Below are positions 54,242-63,404 of a DNA stretch of 64,000 bases, piece by piece. The position numbers and the translations under genes are program-made. The stretch is taken from NCBI RefSeq assembly GCF_014217835.1, contig NZ_CP055263.1, positions 3,289,501 through 3,353,500 on the forward strand, read 5' to 3'. This DNA is from Metabacillus sp. KUDC1714 (GTDB taxonomy: Bacteria; Bacillota; Bacilli; Bacillales; Bacillaceae). Under the pieces are notes generated by a model. It made no database searches. It was not told where the DNA came from and worked only from the letters and a program-made list of their open reading frames with translations. Every line of letters starts with the position of its first letter. Position 1 is the first letter of the stretch.

Positions 54242-57200
54242 GTGTTTCAAATAATTAAGCGAACGAAACTTCTGCATTTGTTTCTTATTTTCATGCTAAC
54301 GATTCAATTATTTATTCCGTATTTAGCGACGGTAAACTCCGCTTCACTTCCAGTGGAAAATGAAGAAATATATCGTCCGGGATTTCATTTTTCTCCTATG
54401 AAAAATTGGATGAATGACCCAAATGGAATGGTGTACCATAACGGAGAATATCACTTGTTTTATCAACATAATCCCACAGATAAAGTATGGGGACCAATGT
54501 ATTGGGGTCATGCTATTAGTAAGGATTTAGTGAACTGGGAGCATTACCCGATTGCGATCTACCCAGATGAAAATGGATTTGCATGGTCAGGTAGTGCAGT
54601 TGTTGATCATGATAATACGTCAGGTCTAGGAACTAAGGAAAATCCACCAATGGTCGCTCTTTATACCAGTGAAAATGGAGGAGATAATCAACATGTAAGT
54701 GCTACATATAGTGTGGATAATGGTCGAACATGGACAACATTAGACAAAAATCCAATTCTGACGATGCCTAATGACTTGAAGGCAAGTAATGGTGGATCAG
54801 GTGTATTCCGTGATCCGAAGGTTTTTTGGCATGAACAAAGTAACCAATGGATTTTTGTTATCACAAGTGGGAAGCAAATTGATTTTTATTCATCTAGTAA
54901 TCTATTAGAGTGGACAAAAGTTGGTGAATTTTCCGATCCAAAAGCAGCAGAACTTGGTTTATGGGAATGCCCAGATCTTTTCGAGTTGCCGGTCTATGAC
55001 GAGAGTGGTAACAAGACAGGATCAAAATGGGTGTTAACAGTGAGTATTAATCCATCACCAACTGGTGGAACAGGTTTACACTACTATGTCGGGAATTTTG
55101 ATGGGAAAACATTTACCCCTGATGAAAATTCTGAAGAATTTAAGTGGGCTGATTTCGGAGCTGATTTTTACGCTGCTGTCACCTGGAGCAACACATATCA
55201 TCAACCTGAAGATGGTCGTCAAATATGGTTAGGATGGATGAATAACCCTGCTCAATATGCTGGACAAATTCCAACTTCACCTTGGAGAGGTGCTACGACA
55301 ATCCCACGTGAGTTGTCATTAATTGAGAAGGAGGAAGGAATCCTTTTAAAACAGCAACCAGTAAATGAATTAAAAAGTTTACGAGATACTGCAAAAGAAG
55401 TGAAAATAACCAATAAGAAAATTTCTACTGAAAATATCTTAAAAGATGTTGAAGCAGATATGTTTGAGATTGATGCAGAATTTAATCTTAGTGATGCAAC
55501 AGCGAATGAATTTGGGTTTCATGTACGTAAAGGTGAAAATGAGAGTACAACGGTTTCTTATAATATCGCAGAAGAAAAACTATCTGTAGACCGGACACAA
55601 TCTGGTAAGACTGATTTTCATAAAGACTTTCCCTCTATTCAACATACAAATTTGACTGTGAAAGATGGAATTCTGAATATCAAACTATTGGTGGATCGTT
55701 CTTCTATTGAGGTATTTGCAGATGAAGGAGCAGCTGTATTTACAAATCAAATCTTTCCAAGTGAAACTAGTAGACAAATAGATTTATTTGCTAAAGACGG
55801 TGAGGTAACGTTAAATTCACTAGCTTTTTATCCGATGAAAGAAGCTACCTTTACTACTAATCAAGAAGATATAGATGTTGGTAATCTTCCTAATTCACTC
55901 GAAAATCCTAATTTTGAAACAGGAGATTTATCAGGCTGGACAGTTACTGGATCAGCGTTTAGAGCACCTGTCTCAAATGCTACAGAATTTTGGGGTGGTC
56001 CTTTTGAGCATGAAGGTGACTATCATGCATGGGGATTTCAAGGTGCGAAATCTGATGAAAAGTCAGATTTACGTACAGGTGTCATGAAGTCATCGGCCTT
56101 TGTACTAGAGGGCAATGGGGAAATTGACTTTTTAGTTGGTGGTGGCCAAGATCTTAATAAGTTATATGTTTCACTTGTTCGTGCGTCAACTGGTGAGGAA
56201 CTTATGAAGGCAACTGGGGCGAATACAGAAAAATATCGTAGAGTAAAATGGAATGCTTCTGAGTATATTGGTGAAGCTCTTTATATAAAAGTAGTTGATT
56301 ATCACTCAGGTGGCTTCGGACATATTAATGTGGATGATTTTCATGTTTATAAGGAAGAAGAAAAAATTAAAAATAACTTATTAAACCCAGGGTTTGAAAC
56401 AGGGGACTTGACTGGTTGGACAGCTGAAGGAAATGCATTTGCTGGGACTGTTACTGGTCAAGCAACCTACTGGGACACTGAAATCCCATTTGAACATAAA
56501 GGGAACTATCATCTATGGGGCTTTCAAGGTGTAGCACCAGAAGAAGCAGATAAAAGAACAGGAAGTTTAACTTCAAATACCTTTCATTTGTCTGGGAATG
56601 GAGAAATCTCTTTCCTTATCGGCGGCGGAGATGAGGTCGATGGTGAAAATAAATATGATTTATATGTTGCACTGGTACGAGCTTCAGATGGAAAAGAGTT
56701 AATTAAAGCAACGGGTCCTGAATCAGAAACATATGAACGTGTAACCTGGAATGCAGCGGACTACTTAGGTGAAGCTGTTTATATCAAGGTTGTTGATCAA
56801 CATACGGGAGGCTTTGGTCATATAAATGTGGATGATTTTCAAGTTCAAAATCGCGGAATTTTAAGCCATTGGAACTTCGACGAAATCAAAGGCAATACCA
56901 TTCTTGATGTAGTCAAAAATGAAGAACTAAAGGTGGAATATGTCTTTACAGATGCAGAATATAAACCATCAAGTGATCCGCTTTGGAGAAAAGGGGTAAT
57001 AAACAATGCGCTTTTATTTGATGGATATTCTACGTTTATTAAACAACCTGTATCGAAATCAAGACAGCCTAATGATGCACTAACAATAGAAGCATGGGTA
57101 GCACCACGGTCATATGAATGGGGTGATCTAGGTCAACTTTCAGCTATTGTAAATCAACATAACAAAGCTAAAGGTGAAGGCTATATTTTAGGAATGGGCC

Positions 57201-59707
57201 GACATGGTAAATGGTCGTTTCAAGCAGGTATAAATGGTGAATGGAAAGAGGTATGGGCTGCAGATAATAAACCTCTTGAAAAAGATAAATGGTCATATGT
57301 CGTTGCCACATTTGATCAAGATAAGCAAAAAATGAAGCTCTTTTTAAATGGTGAGCTAGTTGGAGAAGTAGAAACTCCAGAAAATGCCTCCATAACAGCT
57401 ACTGAAAATGATTTGTTAATAGGTAAACATAATTCTGCTGCCGTATTAAGTTCGTTTACTGCAAATATGTTTAACGGAATGATTGATGAATTAAAAATCT
57501 ATAATAAATCTTTAACAGATGAAGAAATAAAATCAAATTATCATCAAGTAATCGAAAACAATGGGGGACAATTGCCTAGCCCTGATTTATCTTTTGATCG
57601 AAGTGTATATGATGGTGATCGTTATAGACCACAATTTCATTTTCTTTCACCTGGTCATTGGATGAATGAACCACATGCTCCGTTTGTGTATAACGGAAAA
57701 TATCATATTTTTTATCAGCATAACCCGCAAGGACCTTATTGGCACCAAATTCATTGGGGTCATGCAGTAAGTGATGATCTGGTTTATTGGGAAGATGCTC
57801 CAGTAGCTTTAGCTCCTTCAGGTGTTTCACCCGATGGTGTATGGTCAGGTGGAGCAAACTTTGATAAAAATGGTGATCCTGTTCTTTTCTTTACTGCAGG
57901 GGATGATAGCAAAACACCAAACCAAATGACAGGTTTAGCAAAACCAGTTGATGTAACAGATCCAATGCTTAAGGATTGGGATATGTTACCAAAACCTGTA
58001 ACCATTCAAGAGCCTAATTTGCCAGCAGAGGAAGGGACTGTTATGTATGGTCAATTCCGTGATCCTTTTGTTTGGAAAGATGGTGATACATGGTATCAAA
58101 TTGTTGGCTCGGGTATTGAGAATGTTGGAGGTACAGCCTTACTTTACACATCTCAGGATTTAGAAAATTGGGAATACAAGGGACCTTTCTTTGTAGGGGA
58201 TTCAAAGTCATATCCTAAAACAGGTGATGTTTGGGAATTACCGGTGTTTTTACCGATCGGAAAAGATGCTAAAGGTCAACAAAAATATGTATTTTTCATT
58301 AATCCATGGTTTAAAAACTACAGTGAACATAACGTAAAATATGTTTACCACTGGATTGGTTCATGGGACAAAGAAACCAATCGTTTTATACCTGATCATG
58401 AAGAGCCAAAGTTATTTGATTATGGCGAGCATTTTACAGGGCCAAGTGGGATGATTGATGAAAATGGACGTTCAATTTTATTTAGTATTGCTCAAGACCG
58501 AAGAACTGATGAGCAGCATTTTGATGCTGGATGGGCCCATAATGCTGGTTTGCCATTAGAATTATCTCTATTAGAAAACGGTGAGCTTGGAATAGAACCA
58601 ATTACTGAATTAAGTACGCTTCGTGGTGAAAAGTTATTAGGTCTTAAAAATAAAACGATTTCAAAAGCAAATGAACGATTAGCTAATATAAAGGGCGATA
58701 TGTTAGAAATTACGCTTGAGGTTAAAGCGAACTCTGATGAAAAATATGGTATTAAAGTAAGACAATCATCAGATTCTTCAGAAGAAGTAAATTTATATTT
58801 TGATGAAGATTCTAAAGAATTTGGAGTGGATGCTACAAAAATGAGTTTAGATCCCGATATTGCAAAAACAAGTAGTAAGGGAACACTTTCTCTTGATGGT
58901 GAAAATCTAAAGCTCCATATTTACCTAGATCGATCAATGATTGAAGCCTATGCTAATGGTAAAAAAAGTATAACGACAAGAGCATATCCAACAAGAGCAG
59001 ATGCTATCGGAATCGAACTATGGAGTCAAAATGGTAAAGCTAAAGTAGTAGCTATGGAGGTACATGAAATTGGCTCAGCTTATAGTGACAATGTTGTACC
59101 AGCATATTATGGGGATGAGTCCGAAGAAATTCCTCATGGTGAGTTAACGAATCACGATTTTCAATCCGGTGATTTGTCGGGATGGACAATTGTAGAAGGA
59201 AATGCCTTTACAAATGACCACATTACTAACAAAAATGATTGGGGCTGGGGTGGTCCATTCGGGCAAGCTACAACTTCAACAGATCCTAATCGAAACCATC
59301 TATGGGGCTTCCATCCAGATCATGGCGGGGATTCTGCAACTGGCATAATAAAGTCAGAAACCTTTACACTTGGTGGAGATGGTCAAATTGATTTCTTAAC
59401 ATCAGGTGGTGCTGATGAACAACTATTATATTTAGCTCTAATAGATGCGCAAACAAAAGAAATTGTGAAAAAAGCAACTGGTCATAATGGCGAAGCATAT
59501 CGTCGTGTACGCTGGGATGCATCAGAATTAATAGGTAAAGAGCTATATCTTCAGCTAGTCGATCAGCATACTGGAGGATGGGGCCATATTAATCTAGATG
59601 ACGTAAATGTACCTGTTCATACTGAAGGAGGAGAAGATTCAAATTCAGAAGAACCGATAAGCAAAGACAAAAAGAAGAAAGAGAAGAAAGATGGAGATAG
59701 GAAATAA
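54242..59707 (+). CDS. Giant secreted two-headed GH32 fructanase (canonical GH32 plus NEPHA-type GH32)
   Basis: GTG at 54242 follows aaaggtgatgg and opens a proper signal peptide (cleavage near TVNSAS); a frame from 54134 would add 36 residues with no ribosome site. About 1821 residues: GH32-1 (45-540) with WMNDPNG (Asp59), FRDPK (Asp191), WECPDLF (Glu242); two jelly-roll modules of the SGDLSGWTV...GGFGHINVDDF type (about 550-703, 711-872; possibly CBM38-like, inulin-binding); LamG (873-1100); GH32-2 (1125-1620) with WMNEPHAP (Glu1143), FRDPF (Asp1274), WELP (Glu1332); a third jelly-roll module (1634-1795); and a Lys/Asp/Glu-rich tail. LamG plus GH32-2 is the counterpart of the cytoplasmic 50108 protein. 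Controlled by LacI operators O3 and O4. Confidence 0.88.
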   Translation: MFQIIKRTKLLHLFLIFMLTIQLFIPYLATVNSASLPVENEEIYRPGFHFSPMKNWMNDPNGMVYHNGEYHLFYQHNPTDKVWGPMYWGHAISKDLVNWEHYPIAIYPDENGFAWSGSAVVDHDNTSGLGTKENPPMVALYTSENGGDNQHVSATYSVDNGRTWTTLDKNPILTMPNDLKASNGGSGVFRDPKVFWHEQSNQWIFVITSGKQIDFYSSSNLLEWTKVGEFSDPKAAELGLWECPDLFELPVYDESGNKTGSKWVLTVSINPSPTGGTGLHYYVGNFDGKTFTPDENSEEFKWADFGADFYAAVTWSNTYHQPEDGRQIWLGWMNNPAQYAGQIPTSPWRGATTIPRELSLIEKEEGILLKQQPVNELKSLRDTAKEVKITNKKISTENILKDVEADMFEIDAEFNLSDATANEFGFHVRKGENESTTVSYNIAEEKLSVDRTQSGKTDFHKDFPSIQHTNLTVKDGILNIKLLVDRSSIEVFADEGAAVFTNQIFPSETSRQIDLFAKDGEVTLNSLAFYPMKEATFTTNQEDIDVGNLPNSLENPNFETGDLSGWTVTGSAFRAPVSNATEFWGGPFEHEGDYHAWGFQGAKSDEKSDLRTGVMKSSAFVLEGNGEIDFLVGGGQDLNKLYVSLVRASTGEELMKATGANTEKYRRVKWNASEYIGEALYIKVVDYHSGGFGHINVDDFHVYKEEEKIKNNLLNPGFETGDLTGWTAEGNAFAGTVTGQATYWDTEIPFEHKGNYHLWGFQGVAPEEADKRTGSLTSNTFHLSGNGEISFLIGGGDEVDGENKYDLYVALVRASDGKELIKATGPESETYERVTWNAADYLGEAVYIKVVDQHTGGFGHINVDDFQVQNRGILSHWNFDEIKGNTILDVVKNEELKVEYVFTDAEYKPSSDPLWRKGVINNALLFDGYSTFIKQPVSKSRQPNDALTIEAWVAPRSYEWGDLGQLSAIVNQHNKAKGEGYILGMGRHGKWSFQAGINGEWKEVWAADNKPLEKDKWSYVVATFDQDKQKMKLFLNGELVGEVETPENASITATENDLLIGKHNSAAVLSSFTANMFNGMIDELKIYNKSLTDEEIKSNYHQVIENNGGQLPSPDLSFDRSVYDGDRYRPQFHFLSPGHWMNEPHAPFVYNGKYHIFYQHNPQGPYWHQIHWGHAVSDDLVYWEDAPVALAPSGVSPDGVWSGGANFDKNGDPVLFFTAGDDSKTPNQMTGLAKPVDVTDPMLKDWDMLPKPVTIQEPNLPAEEGTVMYGQFRDPFVWKDGDTWYQIVGSGIENVGGTALLYTSQDLENWEYKGPFFVGDSKSYPKTGDVWELPVFLPIGKDAKGQQKYVFFINPWFKNYSEHNVKYVYHWIGSWDKETNRFIPDHEEPKLFDYGEHFTGPSGMIDENGRSILFSIAQDRRTDEQHFDAGWAHNAGLPLELSLLENGELGIEPITELSTLRGEKLLGLKNKTISKANERLANIKGDMLEITLEVKANSDEKYGIKVRQSSDSSEEVNLYFDEDSKEFGVDATKMSLDPDIAKTSSKGTLSLDGENLKLHIYLDRSMIEAYANGKKSITTRAYPTRADAIGIELWSQNGKAKVVAMEVHEIGSAYSDNVVPAYYGDESEEIPHGELTNHDFQSGDLSGWTIVEGNAFTNDHITNKNDWGWGGPFGQATTSTDPNRNHLWGFHPDHGGDSATGIIKSETFTLGGDGQIDFLTSGGADEQLLYLALIDAQTKEIVKKATGHNGEAYRRVRWDASELIGKELYLQLVDQHTGGWGHINLDDVNVPVHTEGGEDSNSEEPISKDKKKKEKKDGDRK

Positions 59708-59759
59708 ATTGCACTTAATTAAAATGCTCTGTTAAAGCTCATAATTTATTTTGAAATTT

Positions 59760-59828
59760 GTTGATTGGAGCGGATAGTGAGACTCCCGGACCGCCAACGG
59801 AAAGCGAACTCCTGCAGCGGAAATCAAC
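59760..59828. repeat. Short copy of dispersed repeat (69 bp)
   Basis: Runs from gttgatt to aaatcaac and keeps the cggaaagcgaac and cctgcagc blocks of the 138-bp copy at 52457-52594, with an internal deletion. It is flanked by tctgttaaa (59728-59736) and tttaacaga (59831-59839) as outer inverted arms. Confidence 0.6.
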
Positions 59829-59886
59829 AGTTTAACAGAACCAATTAAAATGAAAATTTGAGTTTTCACTAAATGCTGTTTTAAAG

Positions 59887-59917
59887 ACCTTTCTGATGCT
59901 GGTTCAGAAAGGTTTTT
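59887..59917 (+). terminator. Intrinsic terminator after giant fructanase gene
   Basis: Ten-bp perfect stem acctttctga/tcagaaaggt, 7-nt loop, T-run. A second hairpin, taggacct/aggtccta at 59974-59995, follows and may act as a backup. Beyond it the gap to 60154 is AT-rich. Confidence 0.85.
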
Positions 59918-60154
59918 ATAGATTTAGTTCGGAATGTAATTCACGAATTTATTTTCTAGATGTTTCAACTCGCTAGGACCTTTTTACAGGTCCTATTCAT
60001 TTCTTAGAAGATAGTGTTAAAAAATAGTATTGTCGCTTTCATCTTTAAATATGGTAAGATTATTATCGGAAAATAAAGAATTCAAATACTATATTTTTAC
60101 ATTATTAAAAGTTTATATCACTTTTCTAAAACGAAACATGGGAGGAGGTTTAAT

Positions 60155-61138
60155 GTGAAACCGAAAATTGAAGACGTTGCCAAACATGCAGGTGTCTCAC
60201 CAACAACTGTTTCTAGAGTATTAAATAATCGCGGCTATATAAGCGAAAAAACGAGAAAAAAGGTTCAAGAATCAATGGAACATTTAAACTATTTTCCTAA
60301 TGAAGTTGCGAGGTCTCTATTCATTAAGAAAACACATTTAATAGGTCTTATTTTTCCAACAACAAATAACCCCTTTTACGGTCAGCTTATTTTTCATTTG
60401 GAAAATACATGTGCATCTTTAGGGTATAAGGTTTTACTTTGCAACAGTCAAAATCGTGAAGATAAAGAGACAAACTATGTAAAAATGCTCCAAAGAAATC
60501 AAGTTGATGGAATAATTGCTGGGGCACATAATAGGGGAATTGAGGAATATGACATACCAAAACTCCCAGTTGTCGGAATTGATCGCTACTTATCAAGCAC
60601 AATACCTGTTGTATCAAGTGATAATTACAATGGTGGTCAGCAAGCTACTCAACTATTACTTGATAAAGGCTGTAAACATATATTTCACATAAATGGTCCA
60701 GACTTTTTAGAAACTCCGGCAAACTTGAGAAGAAGGGCTTATGAAGATGTGATGAGAAGTAATCACTTGAACCCTATAACATATGAATTTCCTTATAGAG
60801 CAACTGCAGAAGCTGTTCAAGAGATAATATTAAGACTATTTAATGAAAATCCTCAAGTTGATGGTATTTTTGCTAGTGATGATTTAATTGCTTCAAAAGT
60901 AATAAGAGAAGCTAAAAAAAGGAAGATTAACATTCCAGCCGATCTGAAAATTGTAGGATATGATGGTACTGAGACGACAAGATTGCTATTACCTGAATTA
61001 AGTACAGTGGAACAACCCATTAAGGAAATCGCTGAAAAGGCGGTTGAAATATTAATCCAACAAATAGATGGTCCGCATGATGACATTCAATTAGAAACGA
61101 TCTTACCTGTAAAGCTTATTGATAGTGAAACGACGTAG
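60155..61138 (+). CDS. LacI-family transcriptional regulator (second)
   Basis: A 327-residue repressor starting at GTG 60155 after gggaggagg. Helix-turn-helix KIEDVAKHAGVSPTTVSRVLN lies at the very N-terminus, hinge helix YFPNEVARSL, then an effector domain (LIFPTTNNPFYGQLIFHLE, VVGIDRYLSSTIPVVSSDNYNGG, IVGYDGTETTRLLLPELSTVEQP). The ScrR/SacR-like pattern of the effector domain would suit a sugar or sugar phosphate. It lies directly upstream of an LplB-type operon whose promoter sits in a large inverted repeat, the probable target. It differs from the first LacI and its likely operators differ too. Confidence 0.9.
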   Translation: MKPKIEDVAKHAGVSPTTVSRVLNNRGYISEKTRKKVQESMEHLNYFPNEVARSLFIKKTHLIGLIFPTTNNPFYGQLIFHLENTCASLGYKVLLCNSQNREDKETNYVKMLQRNQVDGIIAGAHNRGIEEYDIPKLPVVGIDRYLSSTIPVVSSDNYNGGQQATQLLLDKGCKHIFHINGPDFLETPANLRRRAYEDVMRSNHLNPITYEFPYRATAEAVQEIILRLFNENPQVDGIFASDDLIASKVIREAKKRKINIPADLKIVGYDGTETTRLLLPELSTVEQPIKEIAEKAVEILIQQIDGPHDDIQLETILPVKLIDSETT

Positions 61139-61144
61139 AAAGTA

Positions 61145-61165
61145 AGTGGGTGAATCATCCCACTC
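61145..61165 (+). terminator. Weak hairpin after second lacI gene
   Basis: agtggg/cccact (inner arms with 8-nt loop) followed by a modest T-containing stretch. Possible terminator; low stability. Confidence 0.35.
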
Positions 61166-61209
61166 AGGCTTTCTCATAAAACAGTAAATATAGCCTGAAA
61201 AATTTTTTT

Positions 61210-61258
61210 GAATTATATGTCATCCGGTTGACATATGAAACCGGATGACATATAATTC
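61210..61258 (+). promoter_or_regulatory. Consensus sigma-A promoter inside a perfect 20-bp inverted repeat
   Basis: Arms 61210-61229 and 61239-61258 are exact reverse complements, separated by 9 bp. TTGACA (61228-61233), 17-bp spacer and TATAAT (61251-61256) form a full-consensus promoter within it. Two CCGG-centred dyads (tgtcatccggttgaca at 61218-61233 and a degenerate one centred at 61242/61243) are 17 bp apart and look like LacI-family operators. Such a strong promoter would need a repressor; the gene product of 60155 is the obvious candidate. Confidence 0.8.
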
Positions 61259-61433
61259 GTTGTAAGGGATTACATAAAATTTAAGGTTTTATTCTTAGGT
61301 CATTTTGTAAGCATGTAGGGCGTGAAAAATGTGATAAGGAAAGCTGTTACTATATGTAATTCTCTTATTTGTAAGTTCGATAGTTATGAAGATAATAAGC
61401 AATAAAAAAACAATTTGAAAGTGAGGAAAGGAT

Positions 61434-62390
61434 ATGAAAGCTGAGGTAAGGACACTACCACCATTAGATACTCATGCAAAAGCTAATAAAAAGCTACAAT
61501 TTAAAAAAATATTAAACAATTACCAGCTCTATTTATTTCTATTGCCAGCACTTATTTATTTTATCGTTTTTCATTACTACCCAATGTATGGGGTAGTTAT
61601 TGCATTCAAGGATTTTATAGCAACGCAAGGAATTATGGGAAGTCCTTGGGTAGGATTTAAACACTTTGAGCGTTTTTTCGATTCTTACCAGTTTTGGACA
61701 TTGATCAAAAACACACTTGGACTTAGTGGTCTACAGCTAATCATAGGATTTCCACTTCCAATCATTCTAGCTCTAATGATGAATCAAATTAGGCATGAGA
61801 AGTATAAACGTTTTGTTCAAACAGTTGTATATGCGCCACATTTCATTTCTGTTGTTGTATTATCTGGGATGATTTATGTTTTCTTTTCAAATAATGGCTT
61901 AATCAATAATATGATTACGATATTTGGCGGGGATTCCATTTCTTTTATGTCAAAACCAGAATGGTTTAAACCACTCTATATTGGTTCAAGTGTATGGCAG
62001 GAAACAGGATGGGCGGCGATTATCTATCTTGCAGCTCTTGCTGGTGTAAGCCCTGAGCTACACGAGGCAGCCGTGATGGATGGAGCGAGCAAATGGCATC
62101 GGATTTTACATGTTGATATTCCGGCAATTATGCCAACAGCAGTCATTCTACTAATCTTGTCAGTAGGGAATATGATGAATATCGGTTTTGAGAAGGCTTA
62201 CTTATTGCAAACGCCTTTAAACCAACCAGCAGCTGAAATTATACCAACATATGTTTATAAGCTCGGTTTACAACAAGCTCAATATAGCTTTGCTGCAGCA
62301 GTTGGATTGTTTAACGCTATTATTAACTTAATTTTATTGGTAGCAGTTAATAAGTTTGCGAAGAAATTATCTGGTCAAGGACTTTGGTAA
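61434..62390 (+). CDS. LplB-type ABC transporter permease
   Basis: A 318-residue CUT1 permease very like the one at 37443: NYQLYLFLLPALIYFIVFHYYPMYGVVIAFKDF, HEAAVMDGASKWHRILHVDIPAIMP and the C-terminal pattern AEIIPTYVYKLGLQQAQYSFAAAVGLFNA. SD gaggaaagg. First gene after the inverted-repeat promoter; a 170-nt leader separates them. Inferred cargo: fructan oligosaccharides. Confidence 0.9.
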   Translation: MKAEVRTLPPLDTHAKANKKLQFKKILNNYQLYLFLLPALIYFIVFHYYPMYGVVIAFKDFIATQGIMGSPWVGFKHFERFFDSYQFWTLIKNTLGLSGLQLIIGFPLPIILALMMNQIRHEKYKRFVQTVVYAPHFISVVVLSGMIYVFFSNNGLINNMITIFGGDSISFMSKPEWFKPLYIGSSVWQETGWAAIIYLAALAGVSPELHEAAVMDGASKWHRILHVDIPAIMPTAVILLILSVGNMMNIGFEKAYLLQTPLNQPAAEIIPTYVYKLGLQQAQYSFAAAVGLFNAIINLILLVAVNKFAKKLSGQGLW

Positions 62391-62407
62391 AAGGAGGTTA
62401 AAAGATT

Positions 62408-63316
62408 ATGAGTTTACTAGCAATGAAAAGAACAACAAGACGATCAAAAGAAGATAAAGTCTTCGATTTGATCAATATATTCCTCGTAGCAATCATGGTT
62501 ATTTTAGTTGTTTACCCTCTTTACTTTATTGTCATTGCTTCAATTAGTAATCCTAACATGATCTACGAAGGGAAAGTATGGTTTTTACCAAAAGAGATCA
62601 CGTTTGAAGGATATCAAAGGATATTTAACGACAGCAAGATTTGGCTAGGCTATAAGAACTCGATTATTTATACATTTGTTGGAACAATTGTAAATGTTTC
62701 TTTTACATTAATGGCAGCGTATGCATTGTCACGAAGGGATTTATATGGAAGAAACTTAATTATGTTTTTGTTTCTATTTACAATGTTTTTCTCTGGTGGA
62801 TTAATCCCTACTTATTTAGTAGTTAAGGATTTAGGCTTACTTAATACGATGTGGGCTCTAATCCTACCTAAAGCTGTAGCTGTGTGGAATGTTATTGTTG
62901 CTCGAACCTATTTCCAAACTTCTATACCGAACGAGCTGTTAGAGGCAGCAAAAATGGATGGTTGTTCTGATGCAAAATTCTTTTGGAAGATTGTCGTGCC
63001 TTTATCAAAACCAATTGTTGCAGTTATGGTTTTATTTTATGCAGTGGGGCATTGGAACTCTTACTTTGATGCATTAATTTATTTGAATAATGAAGATTTG
63101 TATCCACTTCAATTGATATTACGAAATATCTTAATTCAGAATGAAGCATCAACTCAAATGATTAGCGATCTTGATTCACTTGCTGCAAAACAAAGAGTTT
63201 CAGAGTTAATTAAATACGGTGTGATCATAGTAGCTTCAATTCCACTATTAATCTTGTATCCATTTGTCCAAAAGTACTTTGTTAAGGGAGTAATGATTGG
63301 TGGAATCAAAGGTTAA
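62408..63316 (+). CDS. LplC-type ABC transporter permease
   Basis: A 302-residue partner permease with VVYPLYFIVIASISNPNMIYEG, FFSGGLIPTYLVVKDLGLLNTMW, EAA loop LEAAKMDGCSDAKFFWKIVVPLSKP and end GVMIGGIKG. SD aaaggagg. It follows the LplB-type gene by 17 bp and precedes a binding-protein gene by 88 bp. As in the other CUT1 operons here, no ATPase gene accompanies it. Confidence 0.9.
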   Translation: MSLLAMKRTTRRSKEDKVFDLINIFLVAIMVILVVYPLYFIVIASISNPNMIYEGKVWFLPKEITFEGYQRIFNDSKIWLGYKNSIIYTFVGTIVNVSFTLMAAYALSRRDLYGRNLIMFLFLFTMFFSGGLIPTYLVVKDLGLLNTMWALILPKAVAVWNVIVARTYFQTSIPNELLEAAKMDGCSDAKFFWKIVVPLSKPIVAVMVLFYAVGHWNSYFDALIYLNNEDLYPLQLILRNILIQNEASTQMISDLDSLAAKQRVSELIKYGVIIVASIPLLILYPFVQKYFVKGVMIGGIKG

Positions 63317-63404
63317 TAAATTAGCAAGTTCTTTTATAGGGTGAGATGGTCAAATCTTTTACTCACCTGAACATTGAATACTAGACTTTGAGGGGGAAAA
63401 TGAA

